Source: Chloranthus sessilifolius (taxonomy: Eukaryota > Streptophyta > Magnoliopsida > Chloranthales > Chloranthaceae). Taken from it: a stretch of DNA of 64,000 bases. The notes below the pieces were generated by a model. That model had not been told where the DNA came from, did not search any database, and was given only the letters and a program-made list of their open reading frames with translations. The position numbers were made by a program, and so were the translations under genes. Positions 54,166 to 64,000 of the stretch are shown piece by piece. The stretch is taken from positions 42,648,685 through 42,712,684 of the forward strand of contig CM037598.1 in the NCBI GenBank assembly GCA_021018995.1, written 5' to 3'. The stretch's first letter is position 1; each line of letters opens with the position of its first letter.

Positions 54166-57100
54166 AAGCTTTGCTAGTCCCTGAGCAAAGACAAAATTTA
54201 AAAACAGAATGAAAAAGCCATTTTTGTAGGGAGCACAGTTGCATTTAGCATATGCAACAAGCCTTTTAAACCCTTAGGTGATCCCTAGTGGAGGAGTGAA
54301 GTCTCCTGAGGGTTTTCAGTGAAGGTACCCACATACTTCTCTAATAAATCAGTTAATATCAATGCAGTTCTGTTAAAGCAGACTTTCATCCAGTCAGATT
54401 ATTCACACCTGCATCAGTCAGGCTGTAAGAGGAATCTCAAGAAACTATCAGTTCAAAACTAAAATTCTGCTATAATTCCTTTTACCATTCACTCAGTTGG
54501 TGTCAAAAAGTTTTTACAAGAAAAATTAATGAAAAGCTTGCCTTCTATTTGAGAATTCAGTTTTGATGTTACCCCAAATAAGTTGATTTCAAACCCAACT
54601 CTCACCAGGGTTTTCACTCACCATGTAAGTAAGAGGGTGGTACTATTTCACACAGCTCAAGAGCAGTTACAGCCCTCAAATAGGACTGTAAGCAGGAGCA
54701 TAGGCATTGCTTTTCAGTTCTGAATTCACTGCTCTTTTCACTATAGATTACACAAATCCTTATCTCCATGTGACAGCTCAATCCATCTTTGATCAGTAGG
54801 GACTTTAACTTGGGTTGTAATGTGGCTTATGGGCGAAATTTATCAAGAATAAAGGAGTGGAATGGAGTTTTAAATTGAGAAGTCAGTCAAGGTAAGGAGG
54901 TGGTGTGGACACCTTTATTTCAGCACAATTTCATCTTCTTCTTTGAATTTTCAGAGCCAAAGTGGCCATCTTTTTCTCTTTCTTTTTCAAACTTCCAATG
55001 AAATGACTTCTCCTTTTCTTTTTTTTTTTCTTTTTTTTTCTTTTTTTCAAAGCAACATTGACTGGAATGCCACATTTCTTCTGCTGATACATCATTGCCT
55101 TCAATTATTTTTTTACCAAACTGTTACCCAACTCACCTTTCTTCAGCTTTCTTTCCTTTACCTTCTGAATTCTCAGAGTGAGGGTTAGGCTAAATGAGGT
55201 TGATGAGGTTTCAAAGAAATCTTGGATTTATAAAGCTCAACTGGTATGTATCAAGGGCAGTTTTAAAAGGTGGAGATTTTTGAAGTTCAAACTATCCAAA
55301 AGGAGGCCCTACATCATGTCTTTAATATCATGATTGTTGTCAAATTATTTCAATTTGGATATGTGTAACTTCTAGTGATAGTAAGCAGGTTCAAACAGTC
55401 CCTAGAGCAGAAAAAATTACCAATTCATACCTCCAAAAAATACATTTCAGGCCCAAATCTCACTGGGTGTGGTTTTCTATCAAAATCCTGAGGTATATCA
55501 TCACTGTTTTCTCTCTTTTTAGGTTTACTAAACATCAATCTTCTTTTGGAAATTTTCTGACATTCACTTCATGAAAGTATTAGAATTACACTAGGAAATT
55601 AATTTTAAAAAGTGTTAACTTCCTCATTTTTCAAAACAACAGGTGCGAAATTACTTCATTTTCAAAAATTCTGCTGGTCATAAGCTGCACCAAGCATTAA
55701 CTTATTTTATTGGCAGACCTGCCATACCCCCAAACCTAAGATGAACATTGTCCTCAATGTTCTAGACAGTGAGAAACTAGGGGCAGCAGGGTGAAATGAG
55801 AAAGAAGAAAAAAAGAAAAATATGAGCAGAAAAATCTAAACTATGGAGCAGAAAACACAAATGCAAAACTAAATACACGAATAGGGAAAATGGAAAAAAT
55901 GATATACAAATGCAGGAAATTACTGCTAAACCAGAAAAAATAGCAAAACAAATCTAGAAAAACTGAATGTATGAACAGAAAAAAGAAGAGTACTGTGAAG
56001 AAAATGAAAGGAAACTAACACTAATAACAGAAAAATAAAAAAAAAAATTCAGATCCAAAAATAGAATTTCAGAATTATAAAAAATCAGGGAAAAAAAAAA
56101 ATTAGGAACCGAGTACTAAACTACCAAAATGCAAAAAATTAGTAAAATTAAGACCTAAGAAAGAAAAATCAGCGATCGAAAAATAGATTTTTAAACTAAA
56201 ATTCCTAAAATAAAAAATCCTAAAAGAAACTCTAAACCACCTATGCCAATATGAATTTGAAATTGATGAATCAATATGAATTTGAAATTGATGAAGCATG
56301 GGAGTACACAGTTAAAAATAGGATTCATACATAGTTGAGACCTATTTATGGAGCAGAAATCTTGTAGGAAAATAAAGTCAGTGGCTCCATTGAATACTCA
56401 AAAGAGCCTATGAGCCACTGCTCATTATCCTACATGATGAAAAAATAAAAAAACATGATCTCAGCAGGTCCAAATGGGAAAATTGGATACAAACAAAGAA
56501 AAACAGCCCATCTAGAAGATATTTTTTTTATGCTTTTATAATTTTTTATTTTATTTTATTTTATTTATTTATTTTGGGTCAGCCCAGGGTCTATAAGAGC
56601 CCTTATTTACTACTGCTGAAAAAATAATAAGAAACAACTCAAAAAATTTCTAATTGTGTTTTCATTTTCTTTTATTTTTATATTTGGTTTTATATAAAAA
56701 AAATCAGCATGCCTAAAAGACAGCGGAAATTATAATCAAAACAAACATTAAACACAATGAGCTAAGAATTTAAAAATAGAAAATGAATGCAAAGGAGAAG
56801 GGGATGCAAACTCAAGCAGATCTGCTCCAGCTTTAGTCCAGATGCTCCTTGTTGGACGACTGCTCTAGATCTGTAAAAATGTAAAAACTGCAGCAATACC
56901 TTATTCAAGTATATTGACAAAAATAAAAAGAAAAACTCAGGCTACTGCCCAAATTTGACAAAAAGACAAAAGAGTAGCAGCAGCATTTATTCAAATAACT
57001 AGAAGGCAAAGAATAAAAACTCAGAAAAAAAAAAAATTATGCTGCAGTAAAACAGGTTTTCTATACAAAACTGCAGTTGACATTTAGTAAAGCACTTGGA

Positions 57101-57188
57101 ATACAAAGTGCAGGTTTAAAGCAAAAATTTAAATGAAAATCAGATCTACAAATTTGAAAAACTTAGGTCTACCAATTTTAAAATCTAT
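54166..57188 (-). other. Interior of element C, non-coding
   Basis: 54230-54840 and 55190-55520 are shared with B's 3' region (6720-7330 and 7740-8100). A T-rich tract lies at 55015-55050 and A-rich tracts at 55800-56100. 56700-57188 is the leader. Longest frames are under 100 codons and low in complexity; I accept none. Confidence 0.7.
55723..55737 (-). promoter_or_regulatory. Second, internal polypurine-tract copy in C
   Basis: Minus AGGTTTGGGGGTATG, 1572 bp inside the 3' LTR tract. The flanks (plus CCTGCCA before; TGTCCTCA after) match those at B's copy. Confidence 0.6.
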
Positions 57189-57206
57189 TCCCCGGCAACG
57201 GCGCCA
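57189..57206 (-). promoter_or_regulatory. Primer-binding site of C (Athila type)
   Basis: Minus TGGCGCCGTTGCCGGGGA, six bases after the LTR end. The standard Athila site, attributed to tRNA-Asp in the literature; tRNA not checked here. Confidence 0.88.
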
Positions 57207-57212
57207 AAAACT

Positions 57213-59075
57213 TGTTGTTGTTTTAAGTGTGCATGATTTATTTGTATTTTGAAAACAGATTTGCAAATGATGAATTATACTGAATTTGGAAAACTAAAAA
57301 GAATAAAGAAATATCAGCACAGAGAGAAGTTAATTAGCCTGCAAGATCAGGGCTAATTGTAGTAAGTTTTAAATGTAAGTGAGTAAAAGATCGTCCACAG
57401 GGAATTGATTTAAAATGTAAGATAAACCTCCAGATCTGAGCTACCAGATCTGACCTTTAATCCTATCTACAAAGCACATAAGATGGGAGGTTGAATTTGT
57501 CACATTAACTAAATGAGAAAAGTAAAAATTAAACTAAATGATCCAGATCCGAGTTGGGGAGATTTGATGTAAATTAATAAGAATGGAGAAATAATATCTA
57601 ACTTCGACTTAGTACTTGATTGCAGAATGAGAATAAATGTAAAACACATGAGATATTATCCAATCTTCATCTGGCTACCAGCACAGATGCAAGAGAAAGT
57701 AATCCTACTCAAGGATTGGAATTGAGTTGAACTTATGGCTATGGTCTGTCCACTTCAATGGACACAGATCATCCAATAGTCTTCATTCCAAATCCTTGAT
57801 TAAGAACAAAAAATACCACTACAAATGCTGTGAGAAATCAGGTTACAAACGCAGATTCTCACAGGGACAATGAATTAAGGGAAATTGCTTTAAAAACAAT
57901 AAATCTAAAGGAATCTAATGAATAAGGAGATCACAGGGAACCCTCAACATGAATTCGATTGAGAACGTACTGTTCACAGCAACCTTTTCAAATTCACCAT
58001 TACAATTACAGAGCACAGCTTAAATAGCTCTCGGATTTGTAGTCTTGAATACAATTCTCACTTGAATTACAGAAATATCTCACAGTTCTCAATTACAAAT
58101 AAAAGCTAGGCTATTACAGAAGTTTCAGACAAGCTATCTGAAATGGAAATGGGGCAATAGAAATGAAACTCAAAATCTGAATATCCAAATTGGGCAAATG
58201 GTTTGTCTATTTATAGTTTTCCCCAAGTCCAGCTCAGATGTGTATCAACCAATCAGAATTGGTTAGATCTGTATCAACCAATAGGAGTCGAGCACAAGGA
58301 TCCAGATCTGTTTTGGCCAATGAAAACTGCTTGATCTGGTTCAGCCAATCAGGTGACAGAAGCATCAATTATGTTATGTAATTTCAAAAATCTGTTAGAG
58401 CTTCTAGAAGTTCCCGCCAAGTAATTTCATCTTTGGGTGTTCACATGGGGTGGAATATTCCTTTAGTTCGTGCTCAGAATCTTTCGAAATGTCCCTGGGT
58501 TTTTAAATGCATTGGGGCGCGTGCAGAGATTACTGAATTGCCCTTGCATATGCTAGGAATCTTTAGGATATTATTTCGCACAGTTTGGAGAACGTTTCGC
58601 AAGGTACTATGACTTGAGCTCTTTTTTGATTACAGTCTTTGTTATGAGGAGTTCTCTTCTTTTCGAATAGGTCAGGAATCCTTTCGAAGAGTTGGTGCTC
58701 TTGAAAACTAAGCACAGGAGCTTTAGTTCTTTTCGCAAAGATCAGGTTCTTTTTGAAAAGTTCAGGTTCTTTTCGAAAAGTATTCTGTTATGCATTCTTT
58801 TGTTCGAATAGCTCCAAACCTCTTTCCAGGTTGAAACCAGGCCTTTGTCCTCTTTAGTTTAGGCATTTTGACAGCTAGTGAGGTTGTTCCTTCTCCTTCT
58901 TTCCCTAGATTAGCATGAGTCATCATCTTTTTGGCACTTTTAAGCTGCTTTCAGGGTTAAGCCTGCCTTCATTGTTAGATATAAAATAAAAGCTAAAAAT
59001 ACTTATTTAGTATTCTCAAAGGTCTATCAAGACTCAGGTCAAGGGCTGAAAAATGGTGTTTTCCAGTTCTCAACA
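57213..59075 (-). repeat. Element C 5' LTR (1863 bp)
   Basis: Nearly identical to the left LTR. Differences cluster at 58605-58740, where the right copy has lost or altered several TTCGCA/TTCGAA motifs and carries CTTTTTTGATTACAGTC instead. TATA at 58207-58216. Confidence 0.93.
58207..58216 (-). promoter_or_regulatory. TATA box of C (right, promoter LTR)
   Basis: Minus CTATAAATAG. As the 5' LTR, this copy would drive transcription of the element. Confidence 0.55.
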
Positions 59076-59080
59076 CTAAC

Positions 59081-60296
59081 CCAAACGGCGGTGTGTGCTA
59101 GTACGGGTTAAGATCTCAAGGTAAGGAACACTTGACACCATGTGCATTGTTACGTTAACATGTGTGTGTTATGAGGTGATTGTTTCTTTGAATGGATTAT
59201 ATGTGTGGTTACAAATAGAATTTTGAAGGACATGGGCATCCATACGTTCTTGATTCATGCATGAGTTGTGTAATCTTTCAAGATTCAATCTATTGTATTG
59301 TGCAAATATCTTCACACTTCTTTTCGACCTTTGATCTAAATTATAATTATCACTTTACACGGTGATGAGCTATATGTACACACTTCGATTTAAGGTTTTA
59401 TGTGAATACCAGACCGGTACGGTGGCTAATCCGTACACCATTGTGCTATGTATTTTGTGACTCCTACCGCATGACGGTTAATATGTTCGACCAAGTGTCC
59501 AACTTTATGGGACCTTGGATATATGTGAAAATGGTTCATATGGGCGACGATGGTGGGTATTCCATCAGGGGCTTGAGGCTATAGCTCCTCATTCTATTAC
59601 TTTAAGCATACCACTTTAAGTTTTTCTTTTCTTATCTTGGAAGAAGATATGGACCTATCTCTTTTGAAATTTTGAATAAGCTTTGTACCTATGTTTCATG
59701 CCATGATCATACACTGTGCATACGTCCCGATTATTTTGTTTCATTATGACATAAGATTTATGTTGCCGTTACAATATGCATGCTATGAGTTTCTCCTTAC
59801 TAAGCTTGGATGAAGGTCATTCCTTGACTATATGTCACAGGTTTAGGTGAAGACATTGACACCAGGATTTTTGAGAGGGAAGTTTCTGAGCTAGCTTCAG
59901 GGGAGGACTTGGAGGAAATTCACCCTGAAAGCTGCTTTCTTCGTACTAGGCCAGAGTAGGTCTAGCCCTAGGATTCAGGATGTGTGGTTTAACGTTGGTT
60001 ATAAAGGATGTAAATTTTTTAGATGATTGTACTTCTTTTGATGAACCATGTTTCAGTAAGGTACGGCCCTTACCGGTGGTTCTTGGTCCATAAGGAATCA
60101 TATGGAACTAAAACCGTCATTTTGAGATTTGATGAATAGTACTAGTTCATTTTTTTGCTTTGATGATTCATTAGATATGGTTCTGCTTTGTTTTTCGTTG
60201 TGCAACTGTATGTTACATGCTTCATTCAGGGGCTCGGACTTGGTGCCAACCCACTGACGGCGCAAGCTTCGGGGAGCCGAAACCTGAGCTGTCACA
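59081..60296 (+). repeat. Element D 5' LTR, second part
   Basis: Continues after C and its target duplication, ending GAGCTGTCACA directly before the PBS. With 51060-52281 the LTR measures 2438 bp. Confidence 0.8.
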
Positions 60297-60298
60297 GT

Positions 60299-60310
60299 TG
60301 GTATCAGAGC
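60299..60310 (+). promoter_or_regulatory. Primer-binding site of D (initiator tRNA-Met)
   Basis: TGGTATCAGAGC, two bases after the LTR end. Confidence 0.9.
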
Positions 60311-60419
60311 ATGGTCATAGAGGCGTCTGACAAGTCTTAAACTATACCGAGATTGAGATTTTGTTGGATACTAGGGACTGTCTATTAATGAGACTTTTGT
60401 TTCATTGTAACATATTCCA

Positions 60420-61654
60420 ATGGATCAGCAAGGAAGAGGTAGACCTAGGGAAAGTCACCAAAGACGTGAAAGGCGTATGGAGGATATTCCTTCGGGTTCC
60501 GGAGGAGAGCAGAGACCACCTCCTGAGGCAGAGAGAGATCACAGAGATGAGTCTTCTTATAGGATGGCCAGGGCTATGGAGGCTATAGCCGCTGCGATGG
60601 CTCAGCAGACCCATTAGACTACACTTCTGACTGAGCAGACGACGTTGTTAGCCGCAAGCAACGTTAGCCATCAGCAGCAACCGCCACCACCACCACCTCT
60701 ACTGATCCACTTGAAGCGGAGAAGTGGTTGAAGTAGATGGAGAAATTGTTGGAGAGACTGCAAAGCCCTAAGCATGAGAAAGTTCGTTGGACTTCTTTCC
60801 AACTAGAAGGCGACGCTGACGCTTGGTGGAAGTTGGTGTTGAGGAAAAGGGAAGCTGAGGGTTCGTACAACCCATGGACGTGGGCGAACTTTGTAATGGC
60901 ATTTAACAAGGAGTACTTTCCTAAGCAAGTTCGGAATCAGTTTAAGAAGGACTTTACAAATCTTGTACAAGGGAGCATGACCGTACGGGAGTACGGCAAC
61001 AAGTTTGTGAGGTTATCAAGATTTGCACCATAATTGGTAGCTACTGAAGAAATGAAGGCCAGCAGATTTCAAGAAGGCCTGAGACCGATTATACAGGAGA
61101 GAGTGTCTATATTTGAATTGGAAGTATATGCCGATGTGATGGGAAAGGCCATCATTGCAGAAAGGGACATCAATAAAAGACGTGAGTGGAAGAACAAGCC
61201 AAGTCTGAGGGGGTGAGTGACTATGACTCAGGGAATAAAAAGCCGAGGTTGTCAGCACCTGCTCCAGTTTCAAGACCAGCCTATGCAAATTATCCATGGT
61301 TAAATACTTTCACTTCTTCAAAATCGTTCCGTGGAGAAGGTCCTACTCAGACTCAGACGTCTGGGGCATCTGTCACACAAGGACCTTCTAGAGCGGCATC
61401 TACGAGTCTACAACTAAAATGTGCCAGTTATGGAAAACTGGATAAAACTTTAGACTATAGACGGGACACGGGCGGATGTTTTAAATGTGGGAAAGTAGAC
61501 CATATGATACGAGACTGCCCCGACATGAGAAAGGAGGGCACCGTCTCAACTGCTACCGCATCAAGACCTACACAATCCACGAAACCTGTTGTTCAAGGTC
61601 GTGCCTTTGCCGTGACAGCAGAAGACACCCGAACAAGCAATGATGTAATCCAAG
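60420..61654 (+). pseudogene. Element D gag
   Basis: Starts MDQQGRGRPRESHQRRERRM at 60420. A TAG at 60615 and a frame change before 60700 follow, then a second TAG just before 60737. The gag core reads EKVRWTSFQLEGDADAWWK and FNKEYFPKQVRNQFKKDF; a TAA follows at 61031. Another frame change near 61190 leads to a basic stretch and the zinc knuckle CFKCGKVDHMIRDC (C-x2-C-x4-H-x4-C, about 61479-61520). Ends at the proposed splice donor. Gag packages the RNA; this copy is broken. Confidence 0.82.
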
Positions 61655-61795
61655 GTATAACTTTCCTGTTATGATTAAACTTATTTATTTGTTTTCTAAA
61701 TGAAGAAAGTGCATTGATAGGAAAACTTCTAGGTGCATTTTGTGTGGTAATGACATGCATATCTGAATGTAATGTATATATTAAATGATATATAG
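61655..61795 (+). other. Candidate 141-bp intron between D gag and protease
   Basis: Begins CAAG|GTATAAC and ends ATATATAG|GTACG. AT-rich, with in-frame stops. Removing it joins exon codons D-V-I-Q-G-T-L-Q-L-Y without a break and keeps the frame (length 47 x 3). The acceptor lies directly before the first recognisable protease-side residues. Inferred from sequence only. Confidence 0.6.
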
Positions 61796-63650
61796 GTACG
61801 CTACAGCTTTACCGAGAAAATGGCGGTGATCGTTGGGTTGCACGAGTTCTGATAGACCCAGGGTCTACCCACTCGTATATAACTCCAGAATTCATGGGGA
61901 AATTAAAGATTGTTCCCAAGGAGTTGGATTTTATTTTGGATGTTTTTGTTCCTACAGGAAGTACTGTGACTGCAGACACGTGTTGCCAATTAGTCATCAT
62001 GCATGTGGAGGATCAAGAGACTATTGCGGATCTTATCTTGTTGACATGCAAGGACTTGATGTACTACTTGGCATGAATTTCCTATGTGCATATCATGCCA
62101 GCGTAGATTGTCTACGGAAAGTAGTCACTTTCCGTCCACCCAGACAGAAATCTTTTCGGTTCATTGGCGAGAAAGGGAAGGTAGCACCGATCATCTCTAT
62201 AGTATGAGCTGAGCGGATGATGAAGAATGGATGTGAGGGAAATCTAGCATTCCTGCAAGAGAAAGAGGAAGCAAAGAACGTTATTTCCAATATCCCAATT
62301 GCCTATGAGTTTGAGGACATATTTCCTGATGAGTTACCAGGCTTGCCACCAAATCGGGAGGTCAAATTTGCTATTGACTTAGCTCCAGGCACAGAACCAG
62401 TTTCCAAAGCTCCATACCGAATGGCCCCAGCTGAACTGAAGGAGTTGAAGGAGCAATTACAAGAACTGCTAGATAAGGGCTTTATAAGGCCAAGTGTGTC
62501 CCCTTGGGGAGCACTGCTCTTGTTCGTTAAGAAGAAAGACGGGTCGATAAGACTTTGCATTGACTACCATCAGTTGAACAAGCTCACGATCAAGAACAAA
62601 TACCCTTTGCCCAGGATCGACGATCTATTCGACCAATTGCAAGGGGTAAAGTTCTTTACAAAGATTGACTTGAGATCCAGGTATCATCAACTTAAGGTGA
62701 AGGTCGAAGATGTGCAGAAGACAGCATTCAGGACTAGATATGAGCATTACGAATTCCTAGTGATGTCTTTTGGCTTGACGAATGCACCAGCCTCGTTTAT
62801 GGACCTCATGAATCGGGTCTTTAAACAACACCTTGATACATGCGTAGTGGTGTTTGTGGATAATATTCTTATTTATTCAAAGACCAGAGAAGAACACGAA
62901 CATCATTTGTGCATTGTCTTACAGACCCTCCGTGAACACCAGTTGTATGCCAAACTCAGGAAATGTGAATTCTGGCTAGAACAAGTGAGTTTTCTTGGTC
63001 ACGTAGTATCACAAGCAGGCGTGACTATTGATCCGGCAAAGATTGAGGCAGTGTTAGATTGGGAACAACCCAAGACCATGATGGAGATTCGTAGTTTCCT
63101 CAGTCTAGCTGGATATTACTGTCGCTTTGTGGAAGGTTTCTCCAAGATTTCAGGACCACTCACCCGACTTACAAGGAAGAACACAAAATTTGAGTGGGCC
63201 AAGGAATGTGAAGAGAGCTTCCAAGAACTTAAGAAACGGCTTACCTCCGGCCCAGTGTTGGCTATTCCATTAGGCAATGGGGGATTTACTGTTTATAGTG
63301 ATGCGTCATATGGTGGTTTGGGCTGTGTACTCAATCAAAGTTGTAAGGTCATAGCCTATGGGTCAAGATAGTTGAAAGAGCATGAGAAGAACTACCCGGC
63401 GCACGATCTAGAGTTAGCCGCAGTGATATTTGTGCTTAAAATTTGGAGGCATTACCTATATGGTGAGACCTTTGAGATCTTCACGGACCACAAAAGCCTC
63501 AAGTATTTGTTTACGCAGAAAGAATTGAATATGAGGCAACGGCGGTGGATTGAGTTTCTCAAGGACTACGACTGCACTATACAATATCACCCAGGTAAAG
63601 CTAACGTCGTCGCTGACGCGTTGAGTAGGAAGAATACAGCTCAGTTGTAG
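61796..63650 (+). pseudogene. Element D protease, reverse transcriptase, RNase H
   Basis: Protease: VLIDPGSTHSYITPEF (DPG triad) in the exon-2 frame to about 62035, then a one-base shift into LDVLLGMNFLCAYHASVDC. A TGA at 62205 separates it from RT (62217-63371): [34 protein letters not shown], and the active site FVDN (Asn codon 62862-62864) in place of FVDD. RNase H begins [18 protein letters not shown] at 63369 interrupts it, then [31 protein letters not shown] and [10 protein letters not shown] to the stop at 63648. The fold is recognisable, but stops, a shift and the lost catalytic Asp exclude function. Confidence 0.85.
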
Positions 63651-64000
63651 TCTCATTGCGAGACTTCGACGATGGAAATTATTGGAAGACATTTCGTTGT
63701 ATGATAAGAACATTGAAGTCAAGGATACTAGGGTACTGTTGGCAAATCTCACGATCAGACCAACTATTTTTTATCACATTTATGAACTCCAGATGAAAGA
63801 CCCAGAGCTGGTGAGGATACATCAAAAGGTGACTACAGATGAAAGGGGGGATTTTTCAGTCAAAGAAGATGGATCATTACTATTCCGTGGTCGCTTATGC
63901 ATACCTATGGATGCCGAGCTAAGGTAGACCATATTGGACAAAGCTCATAAGTCCAAGTATGCCATTCATCAGGGCGGTACTAAGATGTACCAGGATTTTG
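63651..64000 (+). pseudogene. Element D integrase, N-terminal part, cut by window end
   Basis: Frame change relative to RNase H. 63682-63927 reads a linker (LQMKDPELVRIHQKV, DGSLLFRGRLCIP), then a TAG at 63925. After it comes the first His part of the zinc domain (HKSKYAIHQGGTKMYQDF). The catalytic core lies beyond 64000. Confidence 0.7.

Larger units (their letters stand above)
52282..59075 (-). mobile_element. Element C: non-autonomous Athila derivative, complete
   Basis: 6.8 kb with two full LTRs (52282-54152 and 57213-59075), intact PBS at the right and PPT at the left, and a perfect CTAAC duplication on both sides (52277-52281, 59076-59080). The 3.06-kb interior holds no gag or pol trace, only the conserved Athila 3' region, T-rich tracts and the leader. 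The LTRs are nearly identical for most of their length, so this is the youngest insertion of its stack. It matches the definition of a large retrotransposon derivative and would depend on a relative for proteins. Confidence 0.93.
51060..64000 (+). mobile_element. Element D: Tekay/Del-type chromovirus, 3' end outside window
   Basis: Plus strand: 5' LTR in two parts (51060-52281 and 59081-60296) around element C, iMet PBS, gag, intron candidate, protease, RT, RNase H and start of integrase. RT and gag sequences and the long LTR of about 2.4 kb fit the Tekay/Del branch. Several stops and frameshifts, and a changed RT active site. Confidence 0.85.

Noticed and set aside
55015-55050. T-rich tract as terminator
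   Set aside because: Low-complexity sequence inside a non-coding retrotransposon region; no Pol III gene next to it.
60299-60310. tRNA gene fragment
   Set aside because: Only the 12-nt primer-binding complement, next to an LTR; no cloverleaf.

Overview
The window is repeat-rich nuclear DNA of a flowering plant. Everything recognisable on both strands is LTR-retrotransposon sequence of the plant Ty3/gypsy lineages Tat/Ogre, Athila and chromovirus, plus decayed copies of a plant-mobile-domain (PMD) gene family with GT-AG introns. I see no intact ordinary host gene, no tRNA or rRNA gene and no bacterial or organellar features. The species cannot be named from the sequence. Element letters A to L are mine.

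Layout. 1-20061: Tat/Ogre-like element A (minus strand; its 3' end lies left of the window), split by Athila-like element B (4089-13692, minus). B has an intact 1237-codon pol but no gag and a truncated 5' LTR. 20062-34440: three fragments of a PMD-carrying repeat family. The first is split by chromovirus L (22297-28177, minus; both LTRs, PBS, PPT and chromodomain). The third (30654-34440, plus) is a roughly ten-exon PMD pseudogene with in-frame stops. 34440-37297: LTR-like sequence K with 52-bp and 60-bp tandem repeats. 37298-42591: two convergent Athila pieces, H (plus, 3' end) and I (minus, 5' LTR and gag). 42592-43235: Tat-type LTR piece J. 43642-46646: Athila LTR F. 48277-64000: a stack of insertions. 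A Tat-type LTR scrap is cut by Athila element E (LTR 48479-50880); E is cut by chromovirus D (plus, from 51060); D's 5' LTR is cut by C (52282-59075), a gag/pol-less Athila derivative with two full LTRs and a perfect CTAAC target duplication. D then runs through gag, PR, RT and RNase H to the start of integrase at the window edge.

How the parts relate. Apart from B's pol, most coding pieces carry stops or frameshifts. Many stops fit C-to-T or G-to-A change, and the RTs of D and L have each lost a catalytic Asp. C keeps LTRs, PBS and PPT but no proteins, so it would need enzymes from a relative.

Points of most interest. (1) Each LTR family carries its own array of short, mostly palindromic, CpG-containing motifs; in A and B the same motif recurs in an internal non-coding region. 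(2) A 141-bp in-phase GT-AG intron candidate separates gag from protease in D. (3) The PMD pseudogene has symmetrical phase-0 mini-exons, and its family recurs three times within 14 kb. (4) B and C both hold a second copy of the polypurine tract about 1.6 kb inside the 3' LTR. (5) In A, a heptamer of the -1 frameshifting type sits exactly where the protease frame passes to the G-patch frame.
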